Assembly (NCBI GenBank): GCA_964006375.1
Contig: OZ023262.1
Span: forward strand, 198,300,778 to 198,364,777
Direction of reading: 5' to 3'
DNA from: Tillus elongatus
Taxonomy: Eukaryota; Arthropoda; Insecta; Coleoptera; Cleridae
Length of the DNA: 64,000 bases
Below the pieces are notes generated by a model, which searched no databases, was not told the origin of the DNA, and saw only the letters and a list, made by a program, of their open reading frames with translations. A program made the position numbers and the translations under genes. Numbering within the stretch: position 1 is the stretch's first letter; each line of letters starts with the position of its first letter. Of the stretch, positions 34,895 to 46,747 are shown piece by piece.

Positions 34895-35305
34895 AGAAGT
34901 GAGCGAAAGCAATGGTACTAATGGCAGAAGCAATACGCACAATCTGCCCGGTTTGAACAAGATGCCGACTTCATACACCGCATCATTATTCTGGATGGGA
35001 CTTGGTTACACTTAAATGTCTTAAAAGCAAAGCAGCATTCGATGAAATAGACTCGTTTTGGTTCTCTAAGGCCTAAGAAATTTCGTATAAAGAAATCTAC
35101 TAGAAAGGTTTTTGCTTTAGTGTTTTAGGGTTGCACTGGAGTGGTCACGTTTTACTTTCTGGAGAAGGCTAGAACAATGACTGGGAATTATTATTCGACG
35201 AGGGAAGCTACCGATAGGTGTGTTGTTTTTGCAAGAAATGCCCCTGCATATACAAATCTTGTCTTGGCAACAATTCTCAATTTAGCATTAGGATTACTGA
35301 AAAAT
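34895..35305 (+). pseudogene. DD34D-type mariner transposase fragment
   Basis: Plus strand reads RIIILDGTWLHLNVLKAKQH, SLRPKKFRIKKSTRKVFALV, then after a stop FLEKARTMTGNYYST. In typical mariners this stretch holds the first catalytic Asp in DETW; here it is DGTW. The spacing and phrases (PKK-R, KVFA-VF, FLEKG-T-TG-YY) are those of the classical mariner/SETMAR domain, different from the DD41D copies. No termini seen. Confidence 0.75.
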
Positions 35306-37565
35306 GTTTGAAAAGAATAAACACATTGTAGAACTTTGCTGTGTTGAATGTATGATTTAATTTATGCCATTATGTTGAATAATAAAGTATTTGAGTTTTA
35401 AATCTTGTTTTTATAATAGCCTAAGAATTTTTCAGTACGCCTCGTATTAGTACCGGCCACATGTTCCAAATAATTTCACACTGAGTAAAAGTTTATAACT
35501 GAATAGTCCAAGAGCTGGCGACAAATTTAGGGAAGGTATTTTAGGCACTTAGAAATCTTAAGAGAGTACAATTATAATAATGTTATTGAATCTGGAATGG
35601 GGAGTCAGGAATGGTATTTGCGGTTATTTTGCTACTGTGCAGCATATGCCATTTGCAAAAAATTAATTCCAAAAAATATGATTTGGGCACTTTGGAATTA
35701 ATATGGTTTTCTCTTAGCATTCATAGAATCTATAAATAAAATCCCAGGCTTTTTAGACGGTTTTGAAGTACGCCTGGACTGCCCCGAATTTGTTTTATAA
35801 TTATACGAAAAAATATATTTTACGCAATCTGAAATTTGTATAATGTCTATTAATTAATTTTAAAAATATGTGCGAAACGCCAGACGTATGCGACGGTTTT
35901 AAATTATTACCTGACAAGAACAAACATTTTAAATGAGTGCGACAGGAAAGCCTTATGCGTAGACATAGGTAAGACAGTACATTTATCAGAACCTGCTTCA
36001 CTATCTGCCTTATCATCGGACGAAATTTGTGCATGCTTTAAGAATTTTGCTAACAGCCCATAACTGTTGCTACCGGCGAAAGAACTTTTCTTAACTAAAG
36101 ATAATAAAAAATTAAGTATTTAAGGACCATGTCTACTCAAAATCGTCTTAATGGGTTAGAAATGTTAGCCATTGGACATGAATTGAGTAATAAATTATTA
36201 GCTTTTTTACAGAAAAGAAAATTCGAAAGAGATTGTTTTTAATAAGGTTTAGACTGTGTGTTATTGTACTATTTTATTTGTCGTTTTAAAAGTATATTTA
36301 AATTATCTGTACTATTTTTAGTTTAGAAGTTCGTTTACGTTGACTCGTTAAAATGTAAACTAAGTTTTTTAATAAAACAATTTCCCGTAAATCTATATTT
36401 GTATTATTGTGTTAATGCAATCAGATGTTATTTTTCTGGTAAACATTGTTTTTTATAATTGTTGTTTTTTCATTTTCAAGCTTGCGGGCGGCATTTTTTG
36501 GGTTTGCCTGGGGTAACTGATATGACGGATATCCTTTTCGTGTCCATTTATAGTACGGCGGACATCTACTGGACATCCCATAGATGATCGTTTGTCACAC
36601 AGTGTTTTATTGAAGAAGATAAAATGTTTGAAAATATTTTCATTAACATTTATTGGTTTTCTTTTTGACAAAAAATAATAAATTATATTATTTAATTTAA
36701 CTTTTAATATTACAATTACTATATACTATTAACGTTGTTGTTGCTCGAAAACAATATACTAAAGTACCTACTCCAAAATGCTCAGTAAACAGTTCGGGCT
36801 GTACCTACGTAGCACGTTACTCGAGTCACGTGGTCTTCAGCAACCAATCATAGCGCAGCGGACCAAGGCCCCGGCACCTGGACCTTCTTTTTCTTAAATG
36901 TTAAGAAACAAGGCCTATTTCATCAGCCAATTCTAAAGCATTACGATCGGAGGAATCGCAATATGTCAAGGCCTTTTCCAGATCTTTACAATGTGCCAGT
37001 AATTAATTTTGCACCTGTCTTTAAGTTTGTGAACAACATATAGAAATTCGAAAGAGTTGTTATGGTTATGACTATTCAGCAGGTTAAAAATCAGCTATAA
37101 TGCACTGATCGCCTGATCTATAGTGAAGAAAAAAAATATATTTAGTATTTCTGTTTTGGATACTGTATCCTGTATAGGTCCATTTAAACTTTCATGTGAA
37201 AAATTTCGGTTTTTAGTCCTAACACGATGACGTGATGTAGTCAATTCACAGTTTTTGCCACGTCGATTTCAGCTTGTAAGATAATGTAAGGCTAGATGCA
37301 CTCTGACCGCAATAATTAGAATATTTAGAATTAGAAACGCACCGAGATAGCGACCCTGTCGTACATCTCACAATGTTTTCTAAGATAATGTTATCAAAGT
37401 GTTCATCCCATCTTAATTCTTAAAAAAATTAATGGTATATTAATAAGTAATAAATCAGTGACTTGGGATAAATCAAAATCTTTGCATTAAAGTAGCTTAC
37501 TTATCGGATTAATATGATTCAAAATTTTATACCAAATGACGATCGAACATAAAAACTTAAATTAT
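35306..37565. other. AT-rich non-coding, no gene seen
   Basis: The longest unexplained stretch. One minus-strand open frame (36671-36453, 72 codons, with QTQKMPPASLKMKKQQL at its end) has no motif I know and a likely non-ATG start; I do not call it a gene. Confidence 0.45.
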
Positions 37566-38003
37566 TGTTACATTCTACGGGGTTCTAGATTCGTTGACTA
37601 ACAAAACATAGCTTTTCAAACTACTATTTTATTATTACCAACTATTTTTCAACACCAGTATCAACTAAAATATTTCTCTCTATTATTAAATATCCATAGA
37701 ACTATAATGCAGTATTCGCCTTCTATGATCGCTTCTTAAACACCAACACTTACTTCTAACTCGCTTAATACTCTATGACTACTATTTACACCACACCGAC
37801 TTAATACTGAACTAACTTACTCTGCGCACCGCTCGTCTATTTATACTGTCCATAGAGATTCTAGACCTTCTACACCAGTCACTTCTGGTCCGTTTTAGAA
37901 ATATAATTCCAGAGTGTTCGCTCTTACCAACACACTTTATAGCCGACATCTGACAACAGAATAACAAAGTCCATAAACGTAATTCTCATAGGCAAATGCG
38001 ACA
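37566..38003 (-). repeat. gypsy-type 3' LTR
   Basis: Minus strand TGTCGCATTTGCC … GAATGTAACA, bounded by TG/CA, directly after a purine run GAGTGGGGCAG that fits a polypurine tract. No second LTR is present because the 5' side of the element is cut off. Confidence 0.75.
37826..37846 (-). promoter_or_regulatory. LTR TATA box
   Basis: Minus-strand ACAGTATAAATAGACGAGC. It is about 160 bp into the LTR, a plausible promoter position. Confidence 0.55.
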
Positions 38004-38014
38004 CTGCCCCACTC

Positions 38015-38846
38015 TTATATTCGACCGTCCCGGTCGAATTCTGACATTTCTTGGAATGGCGTAAGTCTGTGCATATGGACCACCTTCATCTTGCTCTTCA
38101 GGATCCTGTGAATTCTATAGACAACGTCATTGATTTTTTTGACCACCTTATAAGGACCTTCCCATAATTTCTGTAGTTTCGATGACCGTCCCTTGCGTCG
38201 TACTGCATTGTAGAACCACACACGATCTCCTTCTTTAAAACCAGCTGAATTAGATCGCACGTCATAACGGGTCTTCATGCGGTCGCTTTCTACTCATATA
38301 TGCATTCTGACAGCAGAGTGGATGGCTTCTATTCTTCTTTCCAAATCTTTTACGTAGCTCACAAACCTTCTGAAATACAGCCGACTCGAAGTTGCGTCCT
38401 TGGTCAGAATGAAGCTCTAGTGGTGCGCCAAATCTGCAGAGAAACTCATTCACTAATACTTCTGCAACGGTGGTGGCCTCTTGATTCGGGACCGTAAACA
38501 CTTCTGGCCACTAATCCATGGCTACAAGCATATAGCGATTTCCTGCGTCTATTCTAGGGAAAGGACCAGCTATGTCGATTGCAATTCTTTCGAAAGGGGC
38601 TCCCACGTTGTACTGCTTCATTCGCCCCCTGGTTTTTGATTTAGGCTTCTTACTAGATGCACAATATTGGCAGGTTTTGCACCATTCTTGCACATCAGCC
38701 CTACATCTTAACCAATAAAAATGTTCTCTGACCTTTTCCAAAGTTTTCTTTACTCCTAAATGACCTCCACATGCCCCGCCATGGATCTCCTCGATTACCT
38801 CCCTAACTCTTGACCTCTGACTCCCAATTCCTGACCAGAAGATCAC
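38015..38846 (-). pseudogene. gypsy integrase, broken
   Basis: N-terminal HHCC zinc region reads HGGACGGHLGVKKT and WCKTCQYCASSK. The catalytic core begins IAIDIAGPFPR with the first Asp and has the second in LELHSDQGRNFE. A TAG stop after VAMD interrupts the frame near 38510. The frame then ends at HEDPL (38265) and the sequence jumps to RYDVRSNSAGFKEGDRVWFY, so the stretch that should hold the catalytic Glu and about a hundred further residues is deleted. The C-terminal GPY/F-type module (LWEGPYKVVKKINDVVYRI) is intact. Non-functional. Confidence 0.85.
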
Positions 38847-38946
38847 CTTCTATTTCAACGGAGTCCCACTGGGCGCAGTAACTTTTGGTGGCAACGCTTT
38901 TATCACTAACTTCGGACCAAGTGGGTCTTTCGTGGCAGGTCTCCTT

Positions 38947-39561
38947 TCATCTGTAGATTGGTTGGATATCAGGGTCTTCTTTTTGGTCCTCCATTAACCT
39001 CTGCGGGTCCCATCGGTTAACGGGTTGCACCGTTGTCTTCCTACACATTTCAAGATTCAGTCCTTCTTTGTTTTCGACAGAGATGCAATGCTTGCATTTT
39101 GGTGGGCAAGGTCTCCTAGATAGGGCGTCTGCATTACCGTGCTGTCGTACAGGGCGGTGTTCGATGGTAAAATTGTACTCTTGAAGGCGTTCAAGCCACC
39201 TCGCCATCTGCCCCTCTGGATTTTTAAATTGAAGAAGCCAGCGCAGGGAAGCGTGGTCGGTTCTCAGGAGAAATTCTTGACCATATAGATACTTGTGAAA
39301 ATGCTCCAGCGTCTTGATAATAGCTAAAAGCTCTTTCCTTATTACGCAATAGTTCTTTTCTGCTTTGGACAGGGCTTTGCTGAAATACCCCACAACCTTC
39401 TCCTGGCCTCCCTGTTCCTGCGAAAAAACACCTCCAATACAAACATTGCTCGCGTCCGTGTCCACAATAAACATGTGACCAGACTGGGGGTATGTCAGAA
39501 TCGGGGATGTACAGAGAGCCCGTTTTAGTGTCTCGAATGCTTTTTCACTATCATCGGTCAA
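38947..39561 (-). pseudogene. gypsy RNase H
   Basis: Reads FIVDTDASNVCIGGVFSQEQ, KELLAIIKTLEHFHKYLYG, LLRTDHASLRWLLQFKNPEG and NADALSRRPC, so the Asp-Glu-Asp-Asp catalytic set of the Ty3/gypsy RNase H appears complete. A spacer to the integrase follows with a stop at its end. It continues the RT in a different frame. Confidence 0.85.
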
Positions 39562-40759
39562 ATGAAGGGTGTCTTTTCTTCCGTCAGTTTATGCAAAGGT
39601 TTCGCGATGTCAGCAAACACCTTTACAAAACGGCGGTAATATGTGCAGAGGCCCAGAAAGCTTCGCAGCTGATGTACATTGGTTGGAATGTTCCAGTTCA
39701 TAATACAGTCTGTCTTCTCTGGGTCGGTTTTGACTCCATCTGGGGTGATAATGTGGCCTAAGTACTTGACTGCTTTTTGAAAGAGACAGCATTCCTTCGG
39801 ATTTAATTTCAAATTGGCTTCCTTTAGTTTTTGAAACACTTGTTCGGCATTCTTCATGTGATCATCGAACGACTTTCCTAAAATACTGACGTCATGTAGG
39901 TACACGAGGCATGTTTTCCAGTGTAGGCCTCTTAAAACTGTCTCCATTAGACGCTTAAAAGTGGCTGGAGCATTACACAACCCAAATGGCATGACGTTGA
40001 ACTGCCACAGTCCACTATCAGTGGTAAACGCAGTCTTTTCTTTGTATTTGGGCTCAATCTCGACTTGCCAGTAGCCACTTTTCAAGTCCAGTGTTGAAAA
40101 CCATCTTGCACTGCTAGTGTATTAAGTGCATCGTCAATTCTGGGAAGTGGATAGCTGTATCTCTTAGTAACATCGTTTAACCGGCGGTAATCTACACAAA
40201 ACCTCGTGGAGCCATCTTTTTTTTTAACTAACACTACTAGAGAGGCCCAAGGGCTTTGTGATGGTTCTATAACTCGTACTTGCTCCATCTCCCTTAGCAT
40301 GGTGTCAACTTCGTGCTGTTTTGCCAATGGCACCCTTCGCGGTGGTTGCTTGATTGGTACAGATGTCCCAATGTCAATGCGATGGCGTACTAGGTCTGTT
40401 CTTCCAAAATCGTTCTTGTCGGTTACGAAAACGTTGCGATATTTGGACAGTAGTTTAGCTACTGCATGCTTTTGTTGTGAAGAAACATTTTCACTAGCTT
40501 CTGCTAAGACATCGCGTAGATGTTCTGGAAGTGATTCATCCGGGATGGACGAGGCTGGGTCTTCTTGGTCGTGGCAACGCCGTATGATGGTTACTCGCGA
40601 GAATGTTCCGAAACCGGACCCTTTGGAAATCTTCTGATCAAAGCTCTTAAGGTTGGCTATTCTGCCAGCTGCCAACTCTTTTGCTTGAATAATAGTTTTA
40701 GCGACTAGTAGAGCTTTCTTAAAAAGATCGTTGTCTTCTGGTTCTATAATACACACCAC
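39558..40759 (-). pseudogene. gypsy reverse transcriptase with YLHD active site
   Basis: First frame (40759-40082) runs through [20 protein letters not shown] and [20 protein letters not shown] to DGFQHWT, where a frameshift near 40085 interrupts. Second frame (40085-39558) has KSGYWQVEIEPKYKEKTAF, FGLCNAPATFKRLMETVL and LVYLHDVSILG at the catalytic box. The family motif is YLDD; here the first of the two Asp is His (CAT for GAT/GAC), which should abolish polymerisation. YLGHIITPDGVKTDPEK and LRSFLGLCTYYRRFV follow as expected. Confidence 0.9.
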
Positions 40760-40807
40760 TTGTCCCGAAATGTCTCCAACTATCTTTACTGGGACAATAC
40801 TTTCACT

Positions 40808-41240
40808 CTAGGCTCTCACAACGACATCTTCTTTGGCCGTGACTTTTCGAATCGCAAGATTATTGACAGTCGACATGACTACTTCCTCATCACCGATATT
40901 TAAAACATTGTTCTCGAAATCTAACTTGACACCGTGACCTTGTACAACATCTAGTCCAAGTATAATGAGGTCTGATATGGCGGCAAAAATAACTCGCTGT
41001 TTGGTTTTCCAAGCACCAATTTGTAGCTTGACCTTAGTCTCACCAAACACACGAATATGTTCGCCACCAGCTGCGGTCACTTCGTAGAATCTTTCTGGCT
41101 CTCTTACCCGCCACCTTGGTACTATATCACGACGGATAACATTCTGGATGCGCCAGTGTCTGCAACCATTTGAGCCTTCTTGACGCCGAAGTATTAGTCT
41201 ACGATGAGCGTGTTTCCAGAATCGTTGACCAGTGAAATAG
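40808..41240 (-). pseudogene. gypsy protease region
   Basis: Minus strand reads FGVKKAQMVADTGASRM near 41150-41195, with the aspartic protease DTGA signature, then after frameshifts the frame 41080-40808 with LGLDVVQGHGVKLDFENNVL, the usual second half. Broken by shifts. Confidence 0.75.
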
Positions 41241-41249
41241 TTGTCAACT

Positions 41250-41862
41250 TCGGGGCATTGTGGTGGGCAGCCAACTCTCGCCCCCTAAAGCTAGCTGCAT
41301 TTAGTTTTCCTGTGCGTTGGTTGAAGATGATCTTGGGGCCCGGCATTCACTCCTTATGTGTCCCACCTTGCCACAGTTCCAACAGCGTATGGCACTTGCA
41401 CGATGACCTTGCGTTGGCTCCTTATGAGTCGTGTGCTTCATCTGTGCTTCTAGTTTCTCCAATCACTGCGCAAACTTGGATAAGTCTAGTTTTATTTCCT
41501 CTTCTGGGACTTGGAGGCTGCGAACCCCCACATTGCATTTAGAGGCTTGCTTGGCAGCTTCAAATTCTAACGAATGTGCCAAAGCATCGTTTAAGTTTTT
41601 ATGTCTCGCCATCCTCAGCGCCTGTTGTGTGTCGGTATCCACGATGCCGTCAATGAATATTTGCAGGGACAGCTCATTCAAAAATTCCACCGGGGCTGTG
41701 GGGTAAGCTGATCGTGTTAGTCTGGTAACGTCGGCTTCGAATTGCTGCAGACTTTCGCCTGATTTCTCACAGCGACTTTTAAGCTGAGTTTGACAGCGAC
41801 TTTTTAGCTGAGTTTGATACAGCTGTTGTAAATGCTGGTCTCCAAACCTCATTTCTAGGTAA
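41250..41862 (-). pseudogene. gypsy gag C-terminal part with zinc knuckle
   Basis: Reads SGESLQQFEADVTRLTRSAY, FIDGIVDTDTQQALRMARHK (capsid C-terminal region) and, after a stop, CWNCGKVGHIRSEC (CX2CX4HX4C knuckle, about 41341-41384). A TQLKSRC octad-like unit is duplicated in tandem near 41765-41815. The gag N-terminus, leader and 5' LTR are missing: at 41862 the sequence changes abruptly to a mariner-like element. Confidence 0.8.
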
Positions 41863-42133
41863 TACCGAATGGTGAGGTGTGGGTTTTATATAGCCCAGTG
41901 ATGCTTGTTGAAAACTCCGCAATTGGTAAATCGAGTTTCGTCAGTCCATAATGTTTTCATCGAAAATTTGGGATTTTCTCGCATATTTTGAATGTACCAT
42001 TCACAAAATCTTACTCTTCGGAGAAAATCATTTGCCGATCGACCTTGTACTATCCTAGGCCTGTATGGATTGTATTTATTAAAGTCTAGTATTCGATGGG
42101 TATCCGTTTCACTACCAATTTTTCTAGCCGACG

Positions 42134-42219
<86 letters not shown>

Positions 42220-43165
42220 CATCAGTGTATTGCAACACAGCATCAATCCTCTCTTGACTTTCCACAGGATATTTACGATTTATGGGTTTTGCAAAACTTC
42301 CATAATTAAGCGAATTTAGTACCAGATCCCTAAAATATTGTCTGTGGCCAAGAAACGTTAGCATCTGAGGTCATCCATAATTACATACACACACTCTAAA
42401 ATGCCTTGCGTTTGGTTGATGCCGTTCAGGGAATTGATTTTCGTAAATTTTGGCAGTCGCTGTAGAGTTTCTGTGGGCTACGAAGTAGATTTCTAATACA
42501 TGTCTAATTTTTCTTAATTGGTATAATAAACAGCCATTTGAAAATAATATCAACGTAATGGAATTTAAATTAAACTAAAGAGAAGCAATTAACGAATTCA
42601 AATTGAATGAATGAAATGCAATCCGAACAATACAGAAGACTCTTCAAATTAAACCTAATTTGATAGTTATAAGATAAACACATTGTTGGCTCGCCTACTA
42701 CATCGTATCGTGCACATCAGCAAAATTCATTAGGAAATTTTTAGATTTTGTTTCATTTATTCGAATGAAAATACCATGTTGTGAAACATTCTTGAAAAGG
42801 GGATAAAAATGCTATTTAATGCAATGCAAATCCAATGACGTCCATTAGAAAAAACAAAGTTATTATGATTATCTTGAAACGGTAAAATATATTCTTTTCT
42901 TTTATTTTTGGCACCAAAGACCTTAAAAAAGTGCCTATAAGATGTCTAAACGAAAATACCGTATGTTCTCAGATAACCGAGATACGCAGGTTTGTCAAAA
43001 TGGTACCATTTTGGTTTTCGCGATTATTTCAAAAACAAAAAAAAATTGATAAAATGTGATTGTAGTTCTAAAATCGTAATATAATCACGAGAAACATCAG
43101 CCAGTTAACCGACTTTATATTTCTTATAATAATCGAGATATCAATCTGGGAAGACTGTATATATG
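41863..43165 (-). pseudogene. mariner-like transposon, second copy
   Basis: Collinear with 5760-6870. Minus strand still shows GLTKLDLPIAEFSTSITGL-type remains of the first catalytic region, and the flank ATGACGTCCATTAGAAAAAA near 42840 matches 6535-6555. It is truncated at 41862 where the gypsy gag begins. Many stops. A (TG)n array has expanded inside it. Confidence 0.65.
42135..42218. repeat. (TG)n microsatellite inside the mariner-like copy
   Basis: About 41 TG units between CCGACGATG and TATCATCAGTG. The sister copy at 6055-6075 has only GATGTGGAG at this place. Confidence 0.9.
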
Positions 43166-43484
43166 TAGTTGTAAAAATTGTTGTCACAAATGTCAAATGA
43201 AACTTTAAAGTGGCAGACTTAAGTAATGTTCTTATTACTAGCAGCATGCAACATGAAAATATGAGCATTTTCTACTGGTTAAAATTTCCGTGAAAAGTTG
43301 ATTACAGATCAGGTATATCATTTGAATTTTATGTATTCTTTTAGCAAATTTTTGTGTAAAAATATTGAGTCAGTTTTCGTAGACATTTTTTCCGTAGTAG
43401 AAATTATTTTTTGTAAGATTTTTGTGAAATTTTGGTAACTAATAATAGATGTTTAATAACTTGTAAAAAAATTCTGGTTGTTTT

Positions 43485-44150
43485 TTTTTTTTATGTCAAC
43501 AACACACCACGAGGGCTTACAGCCTAAATACTATCGTACCGTGGGTGTTGACAAGGAGGAAAGAGGCAACTTGTTAATTCTGGACTTGAAGGTTTGGAGG
43601 TTCGGAGGAGAAGGAAAAACATGTGCCGGCAAGGAATTCCACAACTTGGAAGTCCTCGGGACAAAAGAGCGGGCATAACAAGATGTTCTATGTCTGGTGA
43701 CCTGGACAGTAAAAGGGTGCATTCGCTCTGTTCCCCTGGTAGATCTGCTGGGGGCAGCAGGTGGGGGAATTATGGAGGAAAGCTCCTCTGAGCAGTGCCC
43801 GTGCAGATATCTATAAAAGAGAGAGAGGTCACCAACGGCACGTCGGTGGGCAAGGGATGGAAGCCTTTGGGTGAGGGTAGGGTCACCGATGAGACGTATA
43901 GCTCTCTTTTGAATGGAGTCCAGGATAGCGAGTGTAGAAGCGGCTGCTGCACCCCAGATGTGGGAGCAGTATTCGAGGTTTGGCCTTATTTGTGAAGTGT
44001 ATAAGGTATAGAGATTAGTTGGTGAAAAGTATTTGCGAGCCCGGAAGAGGAAACCCAATTTCTTAGCAGCCGCTTCTGCAATTGATGTAACATGTTGGTG
44101 CCAATTAAGATTTCGATCCACAGAAATGCCAACAAGAGAAAAGGACTCAT
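43485..44150 (-). pseudogene. Jockey-type element, C-terminal half of RT ORF and 3' end
   Basis: From NESFSLVGISVDRNLNWHQH through LGFLFRARKYFSP, YCSHIWGAAAASTLAILDSI, QKRAIRLIGDPTLTQRLP to LWNSLPAHVFPSPPNLQTFK and the stop at 43531. This is the usual region after the RT core in Jockey-type elements. The 3' UTR ends in poly(A) (minus strand) at about 43478-43490. The frame is open and continues the protein at 46975 once the pogo-like element is removed. Confidence 0.85.
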
Positions 44151-44167
44151 TAGGGGAAGTACGGCTG

Positions 44168-44575
44168 TGATGGCACACCGGCTATGTTGGCACACCTCTG
44201 ATATTCACCACTTCTTATGCAGCCAGCGATACAAACGTGTACTGTACTTGAGTAGTGTGATGCGAAAGCTGCGCCGCGTAATTTTAATCATCATAGTTTA
44301 ACTCATAAACTTTATACAATAAAAAATATATTTTGGTAAGCTTCAAGTTCATTTTTGTATGTTCTAGTATGACTAATAATTCACTTAAATTTAAAGGTAA
44401 AATACTTTTATAGCTACTAAATTGTTTCGTTGTGCCTAACCTATAATGTGGCATGTTTGCACGTTATTTATTTACACGGTTGCCGTTCTCTATTCAATTT
44501 TCTAAAGTAAAGGGATTTCGGCTATGATGGCACACCAATAATTGGTTATGATGGCATAGTGTGCCATCATAGCCA
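44168..44575. promoter_or_regulatory. left subterminal TATGATGGCACACC repeats
   Basis: GATGGCACACC at 44168-44178, TGTTGGCACACC at 44184-44195, TATGATGGCACACC at about 44523-44536, then GGTTATGATGGCATAGTGTG paired with its complement TGCCATCATAGCC. Likely transposase-binding sites (inference); the copies flank the start of the gene. Confidence 0.6.
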
Positions 44576-44667
44576 AACCATCAACATTATTGATTAAATA
44601 TAATTCGCTTAGTAAAAGATATTATCGTTGTATTGCAGCCATTAACCCCCCCCCCCCTCTTGAAATC

Positions 44668-46488
44668 ATGAACAACAAAAAGCAAAAAATTGATAGGCAG
44701 AGCTGGTCTGAGGAGAATATGAACCAAGCAATCAAAGCTGTCCGGTCTAAAGAAATGGGATGGAAATTGGCTTCCAAAACATTTAATGTACCGAAAAGTA
44801 CTCTAAGGCGAAGAGCAGAGGACAAAAATAAAGTATTACGTGGTAGCAAAAAGGGTTTTTTAGGCGGAAGTGTTAAAGTTTTCTCCGATGAAGTTGAAAT
44901 GCAACTAGTTAATCACGTAAAATCGTTGGAATCTAGATTTTTTGGCTTGACGTGTTCTGATTTAAGAAAACTGGCATTTGAATTAGCTGAAAAGATGAAA
45001 TGCAAACACAGTTTTAACCAAGAAAAGCGAATGGCTGGATGGGACTGGTTTCATGCTTTTGTAAAAAGGAATCCGTCGATTAGTTTAAGGCAGCCTGAGG
45101 CCACATCACTAGCGCGGGCGCAAGCCTTTAATAAAGTTACAATAAGCAAGTATTTTACTACCCTTAAAATTATTATAGATCAATACAAGTTTGAGCCTGA
45201 CCAGATTTATAATATGGATGAATCGGGATTATCGACCGTACAATCAAGAACGGATAAAATTTTGGCCTCAAAAGGACGAAAACAAGTAGGGTCGGTAACG
45301 AGTGCAGAAAGAGGACAACATTTTACTGTTGTATGCTCCATCAATGCCCTTGGAAATTACATACCTCCTGCTATAATTTTCCCGAGAAAAAACATGAAAC
45401 AGGAGTTGTTGGATAATGCGCCCCCAGGGTGCGTTGGATTCCCTCAAGAAAGTGGTTGGATGACTGGGCAAGTTTTCTTTTTTTGGCTAAAACATTTTAT
45501 TAAATTTGCAAAACCCTCAGCTGAAAAGAAGATTCTATTACTTCTCGATGGCCATTCCAGCCACAAACACCTAGACGTGCTAGAGTTCGCAAAGCAAAAT
45601 AATATAATTTTGTTTTGCTTTCCACCACACTGCACCCATAGGGTGCAGCCATTAGATGTTAGCTTCTATGGCCCTCTAACTACTTACTATAATCAGGCTC
45701 TTAGAAGGTGGCTACATACTCATCCTGGTCGAACAGTAACTCACTTTCAAGTTGGTCACTTATTCGCAGAAGCCTATACTCAAGCTGCTACCGTCGCCAA
45801 TGCTGTTAATGGCTTTCGAAAAACAGGGATATGCCCATTTAATGAAGATATATTCCCTGACTGGCAATTCCTTCCTTCAGAAACAACCAATGTGGCAGAA
45901 GACAATTTATCATCTACTTCAGGAGAACCATCACAGTCTTCAGTGCAAGAAGTAACATTACTACAATCCAAAGCGTCTACTTCATGCAATAATCAAGTTA
46001 ACCATGCTGAAGATGAACAATCTTTTCAAAGAGATGAAGAGTTACCTAAAACTACAACTGAAGGTGATATACAGGAAGATGTTAATTGTTCAGTTCTAAT
46101 ATCACAAATATCTCCTGTTCCGCAAGTAACTTCTCGACAAAAGCGAAAAAGAAAAGGCGGCGAGGTAGGAGTATTAAATACAACACCTGACATTGATATG
46201 GCAAAAGCAAGACACGATGAGAAGAAAATCGTTGAACAACGAAAAGCTGCTCGCTCTGCAAAGAAAGTGTTGAAAATACAGGAAGATGATGATGAACCAG
46301 AAGAACCTTTCCCAGCAGACGAGGAAGAGGATGATGTGGGTTGCATATATTGCAATTCTTTATTTTCATTATCCAGGCCAAAGGAACCCTGGATCCAGTG
46401 CCAACATTGCAAGAAGTGGTGCCACAATGCATGTGCAGGTATCGACAGAAAAACTAAGATGTTCATCTGTGAATTATGCAGTGACTAA
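44668..46488 (+). CDS. pogo/Tigger-like transposase, intact, 606 aa
   Basis: First ATG of the frame is at 44668 (MNNKKQKIDRQSWSEENMNQ); upstream in-frame codons have no ATG. Domains: psq-type helix-turn-helix (about residues 12-55, ASKTFNVPKSTLRRR); a CENP-B-like second DNA-binding part (WDWFHAFVKRNPSISLRQPE, about 125-145); DDE_1 catalytic domain with IYNMDESGL (Asp near 183), LLLLDGHSSH (near 294) and HRVQPLDVSFYG (near 330), giving 35 residues between the second and third Asp (DD35D). The C-terminal third is acidic and Lys-rich, then ends in a PHD-like Cys4-His-Cys3 finger (GCIYC … WIQCQHCKKWCHNACAG … FICELC). No stop or frameshift. It would cut and paste the surrounding element at TA sites in the nucleus. 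The PHD-like finger suggests chromatin contact, which is inference. Confidence 0.92.
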   Translation: MNNKKQKIDRQSWSEENMNQAIKAVRSKEMGWKLASKTFNVPKSTLRRRAEDKNKVLRGSKKGFLGGSVKVFSDEVEMQLVNHVKSLESRFFGLTCSDLRKLAFELAEKMKCKHSFNQEKRMAGWDWFHAFVKRNPSISLRQPEATSLARAQAFNKVTISKYFTTLKIIIDQYKFEPDQIYNMDESGLSTVQSRTDKILASKGRKQVGSVTSAERGQHFTVVCSINALGNYIPPAIIFPRKNMKQELLDNAPPGCVGFPQESGWMTGQVFFFWLKHFIKFAKPSAEKKILLLLDGHSSHKHLDVLEFAKQNNIILFCFPPHCTHRVQPLDVSFYGPLTTYYNQALRRWLHTHPGRTVTHFQVGHLFAEAYTQAATVANAVNGFRKTGICPFNEDIFPDWQFLPSETTNVAEDNLSSTSGEPSQSSVQEVTLLQSKASTSCNNQVNHAEDEQSFQRDEELPKTTTEGDIQEDVNCSVLISQISPVPQVTSRQKRKRKGGEVGVLNTTPDIDMAKARHDEKKIVEQRKAARSAKKVLKIQEDDDEPEEPFPADEEEDDVGCIYCNSLFSLSRPKEPWIQCQHCKKWCHNACAGIDRKTKMFICELCSD

Positions 46489-46747
46489 ATTCCCTACCGT
46501 TTTCAATGATTTTAAATTACATTGTTTTATATGAAAATTATTTAATTTTTTTCGACGAGTATATCATAATGACAGTTTATTTATTGTATTCTTAATATAT
46601 TAGTGCAAAAACAGATTTTATATCTTCAATAACTTTTATGATTTCCTGAATTTTTTCCTTAAATGACATTATATAACAGGTTTACTTTAACAAAATGTTT
46701 TATTATGAATTTCAAATAACATATCATTTAAATTAATTGAAAGCTGT

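Noticed and set aside
36453..36671. 72-codon minus-strand frame as a small gene
   Set aside because: No ATG-supported context, no motif, no splice sites in good position; length is within chance for this composition.
42086..42364. Open frames reading HTHTHT or VCVCVC
   Set aside because: Translation of the (TG)n array.
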